Shown piece by piece: positions 44,069 to 51,963 of a stretch of 64,000 nucleotides of DNA; position 1 is the first letter of the stretch; each line of letters begins with the position of its first letter. Made by a program: the position numbers and the translations under genes. Below the pieces are notes generated by a model, which made no database searches, had not been told where the DNA came from, and saw nothing but the letters and a program-made list of their open reading frames with translations. The DNA comes from Roseateles_E cavernae (GTDB lineage: Bacteria > Pseudomonadota > Gammaproteobacteria > Burkholderiales > Burkholderiaceae_C): NCBI RefSeq assembly GCF_040187885.1, contig NZ_JBDPLH010000001.1, forward strand, positions 248,001-312,000, in the 5' to 3' direction.

Positions 44069-45169
44069 ATGCGTACCCGTCCCCTCGTCTTCGACATCCT
44101 GCTGGCGCCGCAACAAGTGCGCAGTCTGGGCGCGCTGCAGTGGGACCTGCTGATCCGCCAGAGCCGCCGCGCCAATCTGCTGGCCAAGCTGGCCTGCGAA
44201 CTCGAGTCGGCCGGCATGCTGGACGCCGTGCCTGCGGCGGTCTTGCCGCACCTGCGTGCGGCCCAGCAGATTGCCGCCCGCCAGAAGCTCTCCATTCATT
44301 GGGAGGCAGTCTGCATTGGCAAGGCCATGGCCGAGTTGCAAGCGCCGGTCGTGCTGCTCAAGGGCGCGGCCTATCTGCTCGGCGAGCTGCCGATGGCACA
44401 GGGCCGACTGTTCTCGGATGTGGACATCCTGGTGCCCAAGGCCTTTCTCGATCAGGCCGAGGCGGCCTGCCTGCGGGCCGGCTGGCGGGCCCAGGAGGTC
44501 TCGGACTACGACCAGCGCTACTACCGGCGCTGGATGCATGAGATCCCGCCGCTGTACCACGAGCGGCGCGGCAGCAGCCTGGATCTTCACCACGCCATCC
44601 TGCCCGAGACCGCCCGCCTGAAAGTGAACACGGCAGCGCTGTTCGACCAGCTGCAGGCGCTGCCGGCCTACCCCGGCCTGTTCACCTTGGCGCCGGCGGA
44701 CATGCTGCTGCACAGCGCCACCCACCTCTTCCATGAGGGCGAGTTCGAGCACGGTGCCCGCGACCTGTTCGATCTGCGCGGCCTGATGCTGGACTTCGGT
44801 CAGCGCGCCGGTTTCTGGGAGCGCTTGCTGGCCCGTGCCGCCACGCTGGGCCTGCAGCGGCCCTTGTTCTATGCCCTGCGCTATGCCCACCGCCTGCTCG
44901 ACACGCCGGTGCCGGCCGAGGTGCTGGACGCCAGCCGCGCCGGGGCGCCTCCGCAAGCCCTGCTGCCGCTGATGGACGCCTGCTACGCCCGGGCCCTGCT
45001 GCCGCTGCATGCCAGCTGCGATTCGGCCGGAGCCCAGCTGGCGCGCCAGGCGCTGTACCTGCGCTCCCACTGGCTGCGCATGCCGCCCCATCTGCTGGCC
45101 TACCATCTGGCGCACAAGGCCCTGTGGCCGAGCCACGAACCGGCGGTCGAGGGCGAGCAGCCGCGCTGA
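44069..45169 (+). CDS. Nucleotidyltransferase family protein (NTP_transf_5 type)
   Basis: 366 residues. The polymerase-beta type metal site is visible: LLKGAAYLLGELP, then GRLFSDVDILV with Ser116, Asp117, Asp119, and a later acidic SLDLHHAI. This is the pattern of the uncharacterised nucleotidyltransferases found with HprK-like kinases in RiPP and HPr-rel-A loci. It starts four bases after the kinase stop. It is the last gene of the cassette before pssA, 15 bases on. Confidence 0.85.
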   Translation: MRTRPLVFDILLAPQQVRSLGALQWDLLIRQSRRANLLAKLACELESAGMLDAVPAAVLPHLRAAQQIAARQKLSIHWEAVCIGKAMAELQAPVVLLKGAAYLLGELPMAQGRLFSDVDILVPKAFLDQAEAACLRAGWRAQEVSDYDQRYYRRWMHEIPPLYHERRGSSLDLHHAILPETARLKVNTAALFDQLQALPAYPGLFTLAPADMLLHSATHLFHEGEFEHGARDLFDLRGLMLDFGQRAGFWERLLARAATLGLQRPLFYALRYAHRLLDTPVPAEVLDASRAGAPPQALLPLMDACYARALLPLHASCDSAGAQLARQALYLRSHWLRMPPHLLAYHLAHKALWPSHEPAVEGEQPR

Positions 45170-45184
45170 GCTTATGCTTGCGGC

Positions 45185-45802
45185 ATGAATCGCCCCAAGC
45201 CTTTTTCGATGATCCGCGAGTTCCATCTCGCCGACTGGTTCACCCTGGCCAATGCCTTCTGCGGCATGGGCGCGCTGTTCGCGGTGATGACCTATCTGCA
45301 GACCCGTGAGGTGCTGCACATCTATTACGCCTGCGCGCTGATCCCGGCGGCCCTGGTGTTCGATGTGCTGGACGGCCGCATCGCGCGCTGGCGCCAGCAG
45401 AGCTCCAGCCTGGGCCGCGAGCTCGACTCGCTGGCCGACATCATCTCCTTCGGAGTCGCGCCCGCCGCCATCGCCTACGGCTGCGGCATGCAGGGCCTGT
45501 ACGACCGCATCATCCTGGTCTTCTTCGTCGCCTGCGGCGTCTCGCGGCTGGCGCGCTACAACGTCACGGCCGAGGCACTCAGCGCCGGCTCGGACAAGGT
45601 CAAGTACTTCGAGGGCACGCCGATCCCGACCTCGCTGACCCTGGTGATTGTGCTGTGGGTGGCGGCCGCCCAGGGTGCGCTAGGCGATCAGCTGTGGTTC
45701 GGCAAGCTGGAGATCGCCGGCTTCTTCTTCCACCCGCTGGTGCTGCTGTTTGCACTGTCGGGTTCGCTGATGATCAGCCGCATCCGCATCCCCAAGCTCT
45801 GA
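45185..45802 (+). CDS. pssA: CDP-diacylglycerol--serine O-phosphatidyltransferase
   Basis: 205 residues, integral membrane. The CDP-alcohol phosphatidyltransferase signature DGxxARx8Gx3Dx3D is complete: DGRIARW, then SSLGRELDSLAD. It makes phosphatidylserine, precursor of phosphatidylethanolamine. Several membrane helices surround it. Its last 115 bases overlap, on the opposite strand, the DUF2917 reading frame. Confidence 0.9.
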   Translation: MNRPKPFSMIREFHLADWFTLANAFCGMGALFAVMTYLQTREVLHIYYACALIPAALVFDVLDGRIARWRQQSSSLGRELDSLADIISFGVAPAAIAYGCGMQGLYDRIILVFFVACGVSRLARYNVTAEALSAGSDKVKYFEGTPIPTSLTLVIVLWVAAAQGALGDQLWFGKLEIAGFFFHPLVLLFALSGSLMISRIRIPKL

Positions 45803-46029
45803 ACAAAGTCCGCCCCTGCGGCGTCGAAGGCGCCCAGGTGCAGGCGGGCCGGACCGAACAGGCGCAGCGCCTCGCCGACGACCAGCACCCGGTCCTCGGC
45901 CTCGCCCTCCCGGGTCAGCCAGAGCCGGCCGGCCTGCACCGTCAGCAGCAGCTGCTGCTGCTCGCCCAGCTGCAGGCAGCGCGGCGCCTGCTGGTAGTTC
46001 ATGCGCTGTGGGGTGCTGATCGTGTCCAT
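45688..46029 (-). CDS. DUF2917 domain-containing protein
   Basis: 113 residues. The DUF2917 core is clear: LGEQQQLLLTVQAGRLWLTREGEAED, then VLVVGEALRLFGPARLHLGAF. The C-terminal 38 residues (from about MRMRLIISEP on) run antisense through the end of pssA and look like read-through sequence, not domain. Function unknown; commonly found next to MocR-type regulators, as here, with 151 bases of shared promoter region between them. Confidence 0.78.
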   Translation of the reverse strand: MDTISTPQRMNYQQAPRCLQLGEQQQLLLTVQAGRLWLTREGEAEDRVLVVGEALRLFGPARLHLGAFDAAGADFVQSLGMRMRLIISEPDSANSSTSGWKKKPAISSLPNHS

Positions 46030-46095
46030 GGCCCCAGCTTAGGAAGACCGGCCCGGCCCCGCCAGCGACAGCCGGAGCCCAACACGGGCGCACAG

Positions 46096-46171
46096 CCAGC
46101 ACAGCGACCGTCACTGTGTTGGCCGGCTTGCCCCCGATCTGTACTGGCCCGACCCGCCGACAACCATACAG
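46096..46171. promoter_or_regulatory. Dyad operators in the DUF2917/MocR divergent promoter region
   Basis: Two inverted repeats. CCAGCACAG (46096-46104) faces CTGTGTTGG (46114-46122), eight of nine paired. CTGTACTGG (46139-46147) faces ACCATACAG (46163-46171), with CTGTA/TACAG ends. The second dyad ends ten bases before the MocR start, and a TACAGA element there could be a -10, which would make the mRNA nearly leaderless; no Shine-Dalgarno is seen. Confidence 0.5.
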
Positions 46172-46180
46172 AATCGGGCG

Positions 46181-47614
46181 ATGGACCCGCTGTACCTGCA
46201 AATCGCCGAACGCCTGGCCCGCTCGATCCGCGCCGGCACTCTCAAGCGCGGTGAGCGCCTGCCCTCGGTGCGCGAGCTGGCGGCCAGCCAGGCCGTGTCG
46301 CAGTCGACCGCCGTCCAGGCCTACCGCTGGCTGGAGGACGCGCGGCTGATCGAGGCGCGGCCACGCTCCGGCTACTTCGTCTCCAGCCGGCCGCCGCGCC
46401 TGCCCGAGCCCGAGGCCTCACGGCCCGAAAGCCGCTCGCGCGCGGTCCGGCTCGACCAGCTGGGCCAGCAGGTGCTGCAGCTCTCGACCCGGGACGACAT
46501 CATCTCCTTCGGCGCCGCCTGCCCCGGCCCCGAGCTGTTCGACCAGGAACGGGTGCGCCGGGCGCTGGCGCGCGCGGTGCTGCGCCATCGCGACCTGCTG
46601 TGCCGCTACCCCTCGGGCCCCGGCATGGAGGCCGCGCGCCGCGCGGTCGCCCGCCATGCGCTGGGCCTGGGCTGCGAGCTGCATGCCGACGATATCGTGA
46701 TGACCAACAGCTGCATGGAGGCGATCAGCCTGTGCCTGAAGAGCGTCACCAGGCCTGGCGATGTGGTGGCGCTGGAATCGCCCTGCTACTACGGTTTCCT
46801 GGAGATCCTGCAAAGCCTGCATCTGCGCGCGCTGGAGATCCCGACCCACCCGCGCCACGGCATCTCGCTGGACGCGCTGCAGCTGGCGCTGGAGACCCAG
46901 CCGGTCAAGGCGGTGCTGGTCGTGCCCACCCTGTCCAACCCGCTGGGCGCCAGCATGCCGGTGCCGGAACGCCGCCGCCTGGCCCAGCTGGTGGCGCAGC
47001 ACGATGTGGCCCTGATCGAGGACGTGCTCTACAACGAGCTGTCCGAGCAGGAAGACCGGCGCCGCGCCGTCAAGGCCTTCGACAGCAGCGGCCATGTGAT
47101 GATCTGCGGCTCCTTCTCGAAGACCCTGGCCCCGGGCCTGCGCCTGGGCTGGGTCGAGGCCGGCCGCTGGGGTCAGGTCTTGCGGCAGACCAAGGCCGTG
47201 CAGTCGGGCGCGCAGACCGCCGTGCTGGAGCTGGCGCTGGCCGATCTGCTGAACCAGGCCGGCAACGGCGCCGCGCTGCGCCAGCTGCGCGCCACCGTGG
47301 CGACCCGGGTCGACGCCGCCCGCGGCCTGATCTCGGCCAGCTTCCCCAAGGGCACGCGGGTCACCGACCCGGCCGGCGGCTACATCCTGTGGGTCGAGCT
47401 GCCCGCGCAGCTGGACTCGGTGGCGCTGTACGAGGCCTGCCTGGCCGAGAACATCTGCATCGCGCCGGGCCTGATGTTCAGCGCCAGCCCGCGCTTTCGG
47501 CACTGCATCCGGCTGGGCGTCGGCGGCCACTGGGGGCCCCAGCATCCGCGCGCGCTGCGCCGCATCGGCGCACTCGCCCAGCAGCTGCTGGACGCCGCGC
47601 CGCTGGCCGCCTGA
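46181..47614 (+). CDS. MocR-type PLP-dependent transcriptional regulator
   Basis: 477 residues. GntR winged helix at the N-terminus (PLYLQIAERLARSIRAGTL, then RLPSVRELAASQAVSQSTAV), a linker, then an aminotransferase class I fold from about 100. PLP contacts are intact: SNPLG-type loop (TLSNPLGASMP), Asp in ALIEDVLYNEL and the Schiff-base lysine Lys314 in GSFSKTLAPGLRLGW. MocR proteins usually control a neighbouring metabolic gene and themselves. Here the divergent DUF2917 gene is the likely partner. Confidence 0.9.
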   Translation: MDPLYLQIAERLARSIRAGTLKRGERLPSVRELAASQAVSQSTAVQAYRWLEDARLIEARPRSGYFVSSRPPRLPEPEASRPESRSRAVRLDQLGQQVLQLSTRDDIISFGAACPGPELFDQERVRRALARAVLRHRDLLCRYPSGPGMEAARRAVARHALGLGCELHADDIVMTNSCMEAISLCLKSVTRPGDVVALESPCYYGFLEILQSLHLRALEIPTHPRHGISLDALQLALETQPVKAVLVVPTLSNPLGASMPVPERRRLAQLVAQHDVALIEDVLYNELSEQEDRRRAVKAFDSSGHVMICGSFSKTLAPGLRLGWVEAGRWGQVLRQTKAVQSGAQTAVLELALADLLNQAGNGAALRQLRATVATRVDAARGLISASFPKGTRVTDPAGGYILWVELPAQLDSVALYEACLAENICIAPGLMFSASPRFRHCIRLGVGGHWGPQHPRALRRIGALAQQLLDAAPLAA

Positions 47615-47623
47615 GGCCCGGAC

Positions 47624-49222
47624 CTACTGGCCCAGCAGCCGGTTGTTGCGCAGCCAGGGCTTGTGCAGCTGTGCCGCCAGGCCGCCCTCGCCCCCCCGAT
47701 GGGACTGGATCTTGGCCTGCGGCGCCGGGCACTGGCCGCTGAGGCGGTGCTGCAGTGCGGCGGCGAGCTGGCCCTCCTGCGGGTCGCCCAGCTCGCGGCC
47801 CAGATCGTCGGCCACCTCGCAGCCCTTGACGCTGGCGCCGACGCCGCTACCGCCGGGGACGAAGCCGTCGGCATAGTCGCCAAAACCCTTGGCATTGACG
47901 CCCTCGAACTCGATGGCCATATAGCGGTTGCCGCAGTTCTCGCGGCCGCTGAAGCCGTAAGGCTTGCCGCAGCTGCGCCCGCCGATCAGCACCACCTCGA
48001 CATCGATGCCGCGCAGGCCGTTGATCAGCGACTCGCTGGCCGAGCAGGTGCCGGACTGGCTCAGCACATAGACACGCCGCAGATTCAGGCTGGGCAGGGC
48101 CTGCTGCTGGCTGCACTGGCCGTTCTGCGGCTGGCAGGACTGGCCGCGGAAACCCATGTCCTCGTTCTCGGCCTGGCGCCGGCTGTTGTGGCGCAGGCGC
48201 TCGAACACCCGGCCGCTGGTCGGCCCGGGGCCGGCGATCATATAGGCCAGCTGCGAGGCGATGAAGAGATAGCCGCCGCCGTTGTAGCGCAGGTCCAGCA
48301 CCAGCTCGCTGACGCCCTGCTCGCCAAAGCGACGCAGCGCCGTGCTCAGCTGAGCCTCGGCCGGCAGATTGTGGTCATGGAAGACCAGATAGCCGACCCG
48401 CGCGCCGTCGGCCGCCGTCAGCACCTGGGCCTGGGGCACCGGCGTGCGGCTGATCTCCGTGCCGCCCAGCGTCAGCTGGCGCTCGGCGCCGCCGCCGCGC
48501 GGCTCGAAGCGGAACTGGTGGCTGCGCCCGCGCTCGCTCGGGTAGAGCGCGGCCTGCAGCTGGCGCCACTGCGCTTCATCATTGGTGTCGCTGCTGATGC
48601 CGTCCACCGACAGCAGCCGGTCGCCGCGCCGCAGACCGGCCCGGGCGGCCGGGCCATCGGGCTCGAGATAGGCGATGCGCAGGCCGCGCGGCGGCGTGCT
48701 GGCGGCCTGGGTCCACTCCAGCCCATAGCCCAGCGACACGCCGGCCTGCATCACGCGCTGCCATTCGCTCTCGGCCACCATGAAGCTGAAGCGGTCGCGC
48801 TCGGCGCCGCTGCTGCTCAGCTGCGGTGTCAGCAGGTCGTAGAAATAGGCGGCCAGCGCCCGCTGCACCTCGCTGCCGCTGTAGCGCGGCGCGGCCGGGT
48901 CGCGCGCCGGCACCTGCTCGCGCCACAGATAGTCCTCGTCCATATAGGAACGTATCCAGCGTTTCTCGACCTCCAGGCTACTGTTGCGCCGGCCCGAGGG
49001 CGCCAGCTCGTTGCCGGCCGCGCACTGCTGGGCCAGGGTCTCGCTGGCGGGCAGCGGGCCGGTGGGCTGGGGCGGCGTCACCACCACGCCGCCGCCGTTG
49101 TTATTGCTGCCGCCGCCCAGCAAGGGCTCGCCGGCCGATCCACCCCCGCCGCCGCAGGCCTGCAGGCCCAGGGCCGCCGCCAGCGCCCAGCCGGCCGCCC
49201 TGATCTGTCTTGTTACGCTCAT
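47624..49222 (-). CDS. S41 family peptidase, lipoprotein
   Basis: 532 residues. Signal peptide with lipobox LGLQACGGGGG, then a glycine/asparagine-rich linker. A PDZ-like domain (about 175-250: LRIAYLEPDGPAARAGLRRGDRLLSVDG) precedes the S41 domain with VLDLRYNGGGYLFIASQLAY and the nucleophile region SQSGTCSASESLINGL. A later lysine in GGRSCGKPYGF may complete the dyad or bind substrate. It resembles periplasmic C-terminal processing proteases. It is convergent with the MocR gene, nine bases away. Confidence 0.88.
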   Translation of the reverse strand: MSVTRQIRAAGWALAAALGLQACGGGGGSAGEPLLGGGSNNNGGGVVVTPPQPTGPLPASETLAQQCAAGNELAPSGRRNSSLEVEKRWIRSYMDEDYLWREQVPARDPAAPRYSGSEVQRALAAYFYDLLTPQLSSSGAERDRFSFMVAESEWQRVMQAGVSLGYGLEWTQAASTPPRGLRIAYLEPDGPAARAGLRRGDRLLSVDGISSDTNDEAQWRQLQAALYPSERGRSHQFRFEPRGGGAERQLTLGGTEISRTPVPQAQVLTAADGARVGYLVFHDHNLPAEAQLSTALRRFGEQGVSELVLDLRYNGGGYLFIASQLAYMIAGPGPTSGRVFERLRHNSRRQAENEDMGFRGQSCQPQNGQCSQQQALPSLNLRRVYVLSQSGTCSASESLINGLRGIDVEVVLIGGRSCGKPYGFSGRENCGNRYMAIEFEGVNAKGFGDYADGFVPGGSGVGASVKGCEVADDLGRELGDPQEGQLAAALQHRLSGQCPAPQAKIQSHRGGEGGLAAQLHKPWLRNNRLLGQ

Positions 49223-49340
49223 TCCCGCTCCCTCGCCCGGTGCTGTCGCGCACCGGCTGTTGTGGCTCGCGGTTATACCCGCAGCCAGCAGGCCCGCTGT
49301 GGCCCGGGCGCCGCACTTCCCTCTTGAGAGGGTGGCCGAA

Positions 49341-50303
49341 TCAGGAAGAAGTCACGACCGGCCGGACCCGCAGGGCCCAGATCACGCCGGCCACCAGCAG
49401 CACGATGCCCGCCAGGGTCAGGGCTTGCGGTGGCTCACCGCGCAGCATGAAGGCATAGGCCAGCGCCGCCAGCGTCTCGAACACGATCAACTGCCCCACC
49501 AGCGAGGTCGGCAGGCGCTGGCTGGCCTCGTTCCAGCACAGCGTGCCCAGCCAGGAGGCGCACAGGCCCACCGCCAGCATCAGGCCGACAAAAGCCCAGG
49601 GCCGTGGTCCCAGCGGCAGCGCGAAGTCGGCAGCCAGCAGGCCACTGGCCTGCAGCAGCGGCAAGAGCGCCAGCCCGGCCAGCGCCATCGGCAGGGTCAC
49701 CAGCCCCTGCGCCGTGGCCCAGGCACGCGGGCTGCGGTCCTTGTGGGCGCGCAGCCAGTCGGCATTGCGGATCGGATACCAGGTCCAGCAGGCCACCGCC
49801 GCCACCGCCAGCAGCCCGCCCTCGGCATAGCGGCGCAGCTGCTCGGCCGTGCCCTGCGCCGACAACTGGGCCAGCTCCACCTGGTTGACCAGCGCGATGC
49901 CGCTGGCAATCAAGAGCAGCGAGGGCGCCAGCCGGGCCCAGGGCAGATGGCCGTCGCGCCGGTGATCGCGCAGATTCGAGCAGATCGCGATCACCACCGG
50001 CAGGGTGCCGATGATGACGGTGGGCAGCGGCCCGCCGGCGCGCTGGATCGCCGCCGACAGGCACAGGTAGTAGAGAAAGTTGCCGATGGCGCTGAGCTTG
50101 GCCGCCTCCAGCCAGTCGGCCCGTGTGAGCGCGCGCAGATCGCGCCAGTCGATCGCCGCCAGCGGCAGCGCGATCAGGCCGAAGGCGAGGTAGCGGCCGA
50201 CGGTCAGCAGCGCCGCCGGATAGTCCGGCAGCATCAGCGGCGCGACAAAGACCAGGCCCCACATCAGACCGGCGGCAAGGGCAAACAAGGTTCCAGCAAA
50301 CAT
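49341..50303 (-). CDS. EamA/DMT family transporter
   Basis: 320 residues, ten membrane segments in two EamA halves. LFALAAGLMWGLVFVAPLML opens the first, PTVIIGTLPVVIAICSNL is the usual tail of helix 4, and the second half has SWLGTLCWNEASQRLPTSLVGQLIVFE. I use the ATG at 50303; the frame continues upstream without homology. Substrate unknown; relatives export amino acids or metabolites. Confidence 0.83.
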   Translation of the reverse strand: MFAGTLFALAAGLMWGLVFVAPLMLPDYPAALLTVGRYLAFGLIALPLAAIDWRDLRALTRADWLEAAKLSAIGNFLYYLCLSAAIQRAGGPLPTVIIGTLPVVIAICSNLRDHRRDGHLPWARLAPSLLLIASGIALVNQVELAQLSAQGTAEQLRRYAEGGLLAVAAVACWTWYPIRNADWLRAHKDRSPRAWATAQGLVTLPMALAGLALLPLLQASGLLAADFALPLGPRPWAFVGLMLAVGLCASWLGTLCWNEASQRLPTSLVGQLIVFETLAALAYAFMLRGEPPQALTLAGIVLLVAGVIWALRVRPVVTSS

Positions 50304-50418
50304 GGCGCCACTATGACGCAGGCCCGGTGGGCGGTCTTGTACCGGCTTGCTGCGCCGGGCTTGACCCGGCCGGTCGGTCGGGTGCTCAATAACAGCCGGT
50401 CTGCACCGGGAGATTCCC

Positions 50419-50562
50419 ATGCACATGCCACCCTGGTTCCCGCCCCTGCCGCGTCTGCAAGCTCATCTGCTGGCCGGGCTGTGGGCCTTGGCCTTGCTGG
50501 CCCTGCTGGGTCTGCTGCTGGCCGGCATGCTGCTGATGGCCGATGCCGGCATCGGTGGCTGA
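50419..50562 (+). CDS. Small single-span membrane protein
   Basis: 47 residues: a proline-rich start (MHMPPWFPPLPRLQ), one membrane segment made of Leu, Ala and Gly, and a short MADAGIGG tail. GGGAGA lies seven bases before the ATG. It is not recognised. The coding signal is the third-position GC and the ribosome site. It lies between the divergent EamA gene and a convergent GGDEF-like gene. Confidence 0.5.
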   Translation: MHMPPWFPPLPRLQAHLLAGLWALALLALLGLLLAGMLLMADAGIGG

Positions 50563-50576
50563 GCGCCCGCGCCGGC

Positions 50577-51137
50577 TCAGGTCTTGACGACCGCCAGCGG
50601 CGCCCGCAAGCCCCCGCCCCCCAGCACATCGGCGCTGCGCTGTGCGCCCTCGGCCGCCTGGGCCAGCTCGGCGCCGGTCATGCCGGCCTCGCGGTAGACC
50701 GCTGCGCCCATGCGCAGCGCCACATACAGCCGCTGCTCCTCCACGCCATAAGGCCCGCACAAGGCCTTGTGCAGGCGCGCCCGCACCACATCGGCCTCGG
50801 CCCGGCCGGCATCCATCAGCACCAGGCCGAAGCGCCGCTCGCCGACCTGGGTCACCACATCGCTGCCGCGCACCCGGCCCAGCAGCCGGGCGCCTATGGC
50901 CTGCAGCAGGGCTTTCAGCGTGGCCGGCGACGGCGCCTCGGCGACGCCGGCCTGCGGATCCACCGTGATCAGCAGCACGGTGGCGCGCGCGCCGTGGCGG
51001 CGGCACTGGCCCAGCTGGCGGTCCAGCAGCGCGGCGAAAGCTGGCAAGTCCTCCAGCAGCTGCAGCTGCGCGCGCTGCGTCGGCCGCTCGGCCGGGCTGC
51101 ATGCGGGGTTCTTGTCGGGCAGGGTGTTGTCCTTCAT
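50577..51137 (-). CDS. Degenerate GGDEF-domain protein
   Basis: 186 residues. The fold of a GGDEF domain can be followed: LLEDLPAFAALLDRQLGQCRRHG, then ATVLLITVDPQAG, LKALLQAIGARLLGRVRGSDVV and AAVYREAGMTGAELAQAAEGAQ. The active-site loop reads GERRFG where an active enzyme has GGDEF, so it cannot make cyclic di-GMP; it may bind it or a protein. The frame is open to 51713, but homology starts at the ATG at 51137. Upstream, in the 192 bases before the sigma gene, I see no gene. Confidence 0.68.
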   Translation of the reverse strand: MKDNTLPDKNPACSPAERPTQRAQLQLLEDLPAFAALLDRQLGQCRRHGARATVLLITVDPQAGVAEAPSPATLKALLQAIGARLLGRVRGSDVVTQVGERRFGLVLMDAGRAEADVVRARLHKALCGPYGVEEQRLYVALRMGAAVYREAGMTGAELAQAAEGAQRSADVLGGGGLRAPLAVVKT

Positions 51138-51329
51138 GGGAGTCTGGTCGCTAAAGGGTGGGGAAACGCGGTGAGAGGGACACGACCGGCCGTGACCCGA
51201 CCTCCCTGACCGGAGCCCAGCCCGCCATGCCCTCATTGCTGTAAAACGCGATCCGCAGCAGGAACCCGACAAGCCACCGGAAAAAGCGCCATCCCTAAGC
51301 CATGGGCGGCTGCTAGAGTCCGGCCCTGC

Positions 51330-51887
51330 ATGAGCGAAATCACCACCTTGTTGCGCGCCGCCGGCCAGGGCGACCGCCTGGCCGCCGACCGGGTGGTCGC
51401 CCTGCTCTATGCCGACCTGCGTCGCCTGGCCGGCCAGCGCCTGCGTCTGGCTGGCGCCGGTCAGCCCACCGCGCTGGACGCCACCGGCCTGGTGCACGAA
51501 TCCTGGCTGCGCCTGCAGCAGGCCGGCCAGCTCGACTTTGCCGACCGTCAGCACTTCATGGCCTATGCGGCGCGCACCATGCGCAGCGTCGTGATCGACC
51601 AGATCCGCAGCCGCCAGGCGCAGCGCCACGGCGGCGAGCTGCAGCAGGTGACCTTCAACACCGCCGTCGCCGAGCTGCCGCCGCAGCGCGACGAGGAGAT
51701 CCTGCGCGTGCATGAGGCGCTGGCCGAGCTGGCCGCCGTCGATGCGCGCCTGGCCCAGGTGGTCGAGATGCGCTACTTCGGCGGCCTGCTCGAAGCCGAG
51801 ATCGCCGACGCGCTGGGCGTGACCGAGCGCACCGTGCAGCGCGACTGGCAGAAGGCGCGGATGTTTTTGTCGCTGGCCTTGAAATGA
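51330..51887 (+). CDS. ECF sigma factor (TIGR02999 type, kinase-linked)
   Basis: 185 residues. Sigma region 2 (about 15-100), with GLVHESWLRLQQAGQ and HFMAYAARTMRSVVIDQIRSR, and region 4 (about 125-180), with VVEMRYFGGLLEAEIADALG and VTERTVQRDWQKARMFL. Region 2.2 reads DATGLVHE where ordinary ECFs read DAEDLVQE: the acidic pair is replaced by Thr52-Gly53. There is no anti-sigma gene; a Ser/Thr kinase follows. Sigma factors of this kind studied in Vibrio are activated when the linked kinase phosphorylates this Thr. Confidence 0.88.
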   Translation: MSEITTLLRAAGQGDRLAADRVVALLYADLRRLAGQRLRLAGAGQPTALDATGLVHESWLRLQQAGQLDFADRQHFMAYAARTMRSVVIDQIRSRQAQRHGGELQQVTFNTAVAELPPQRDEEILRVHEALAELAAVDARLAQVVEMRYFGGLLEAEIADALGVTERTVQRDWQKARMFLSLALK

Positions 51888-51914
51888 CGGCCCCCACGTT
51901 CACTCCGTTCACTC

Positions 51915-51963
51915 CCCCCGAGGGGGCGTTCAGTGCCCTTCGGGCGGCCGGGCGGGCACTGAA
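51915..51963. repeat. Double hairpin abutting the kinase start codon
   Basis: CCCCC-GA-GGGGG (51915-51926), then TTCAGTGCCC (51929-51938) pairing perfectly with GGGCACTGAA (51954-51963). The second arm ends at the base before the kinase ATG. No Shine-Dalgarno is visible outside the stem. It may be a REP-like repeat or a translation-control element. Confidence 0.55.
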
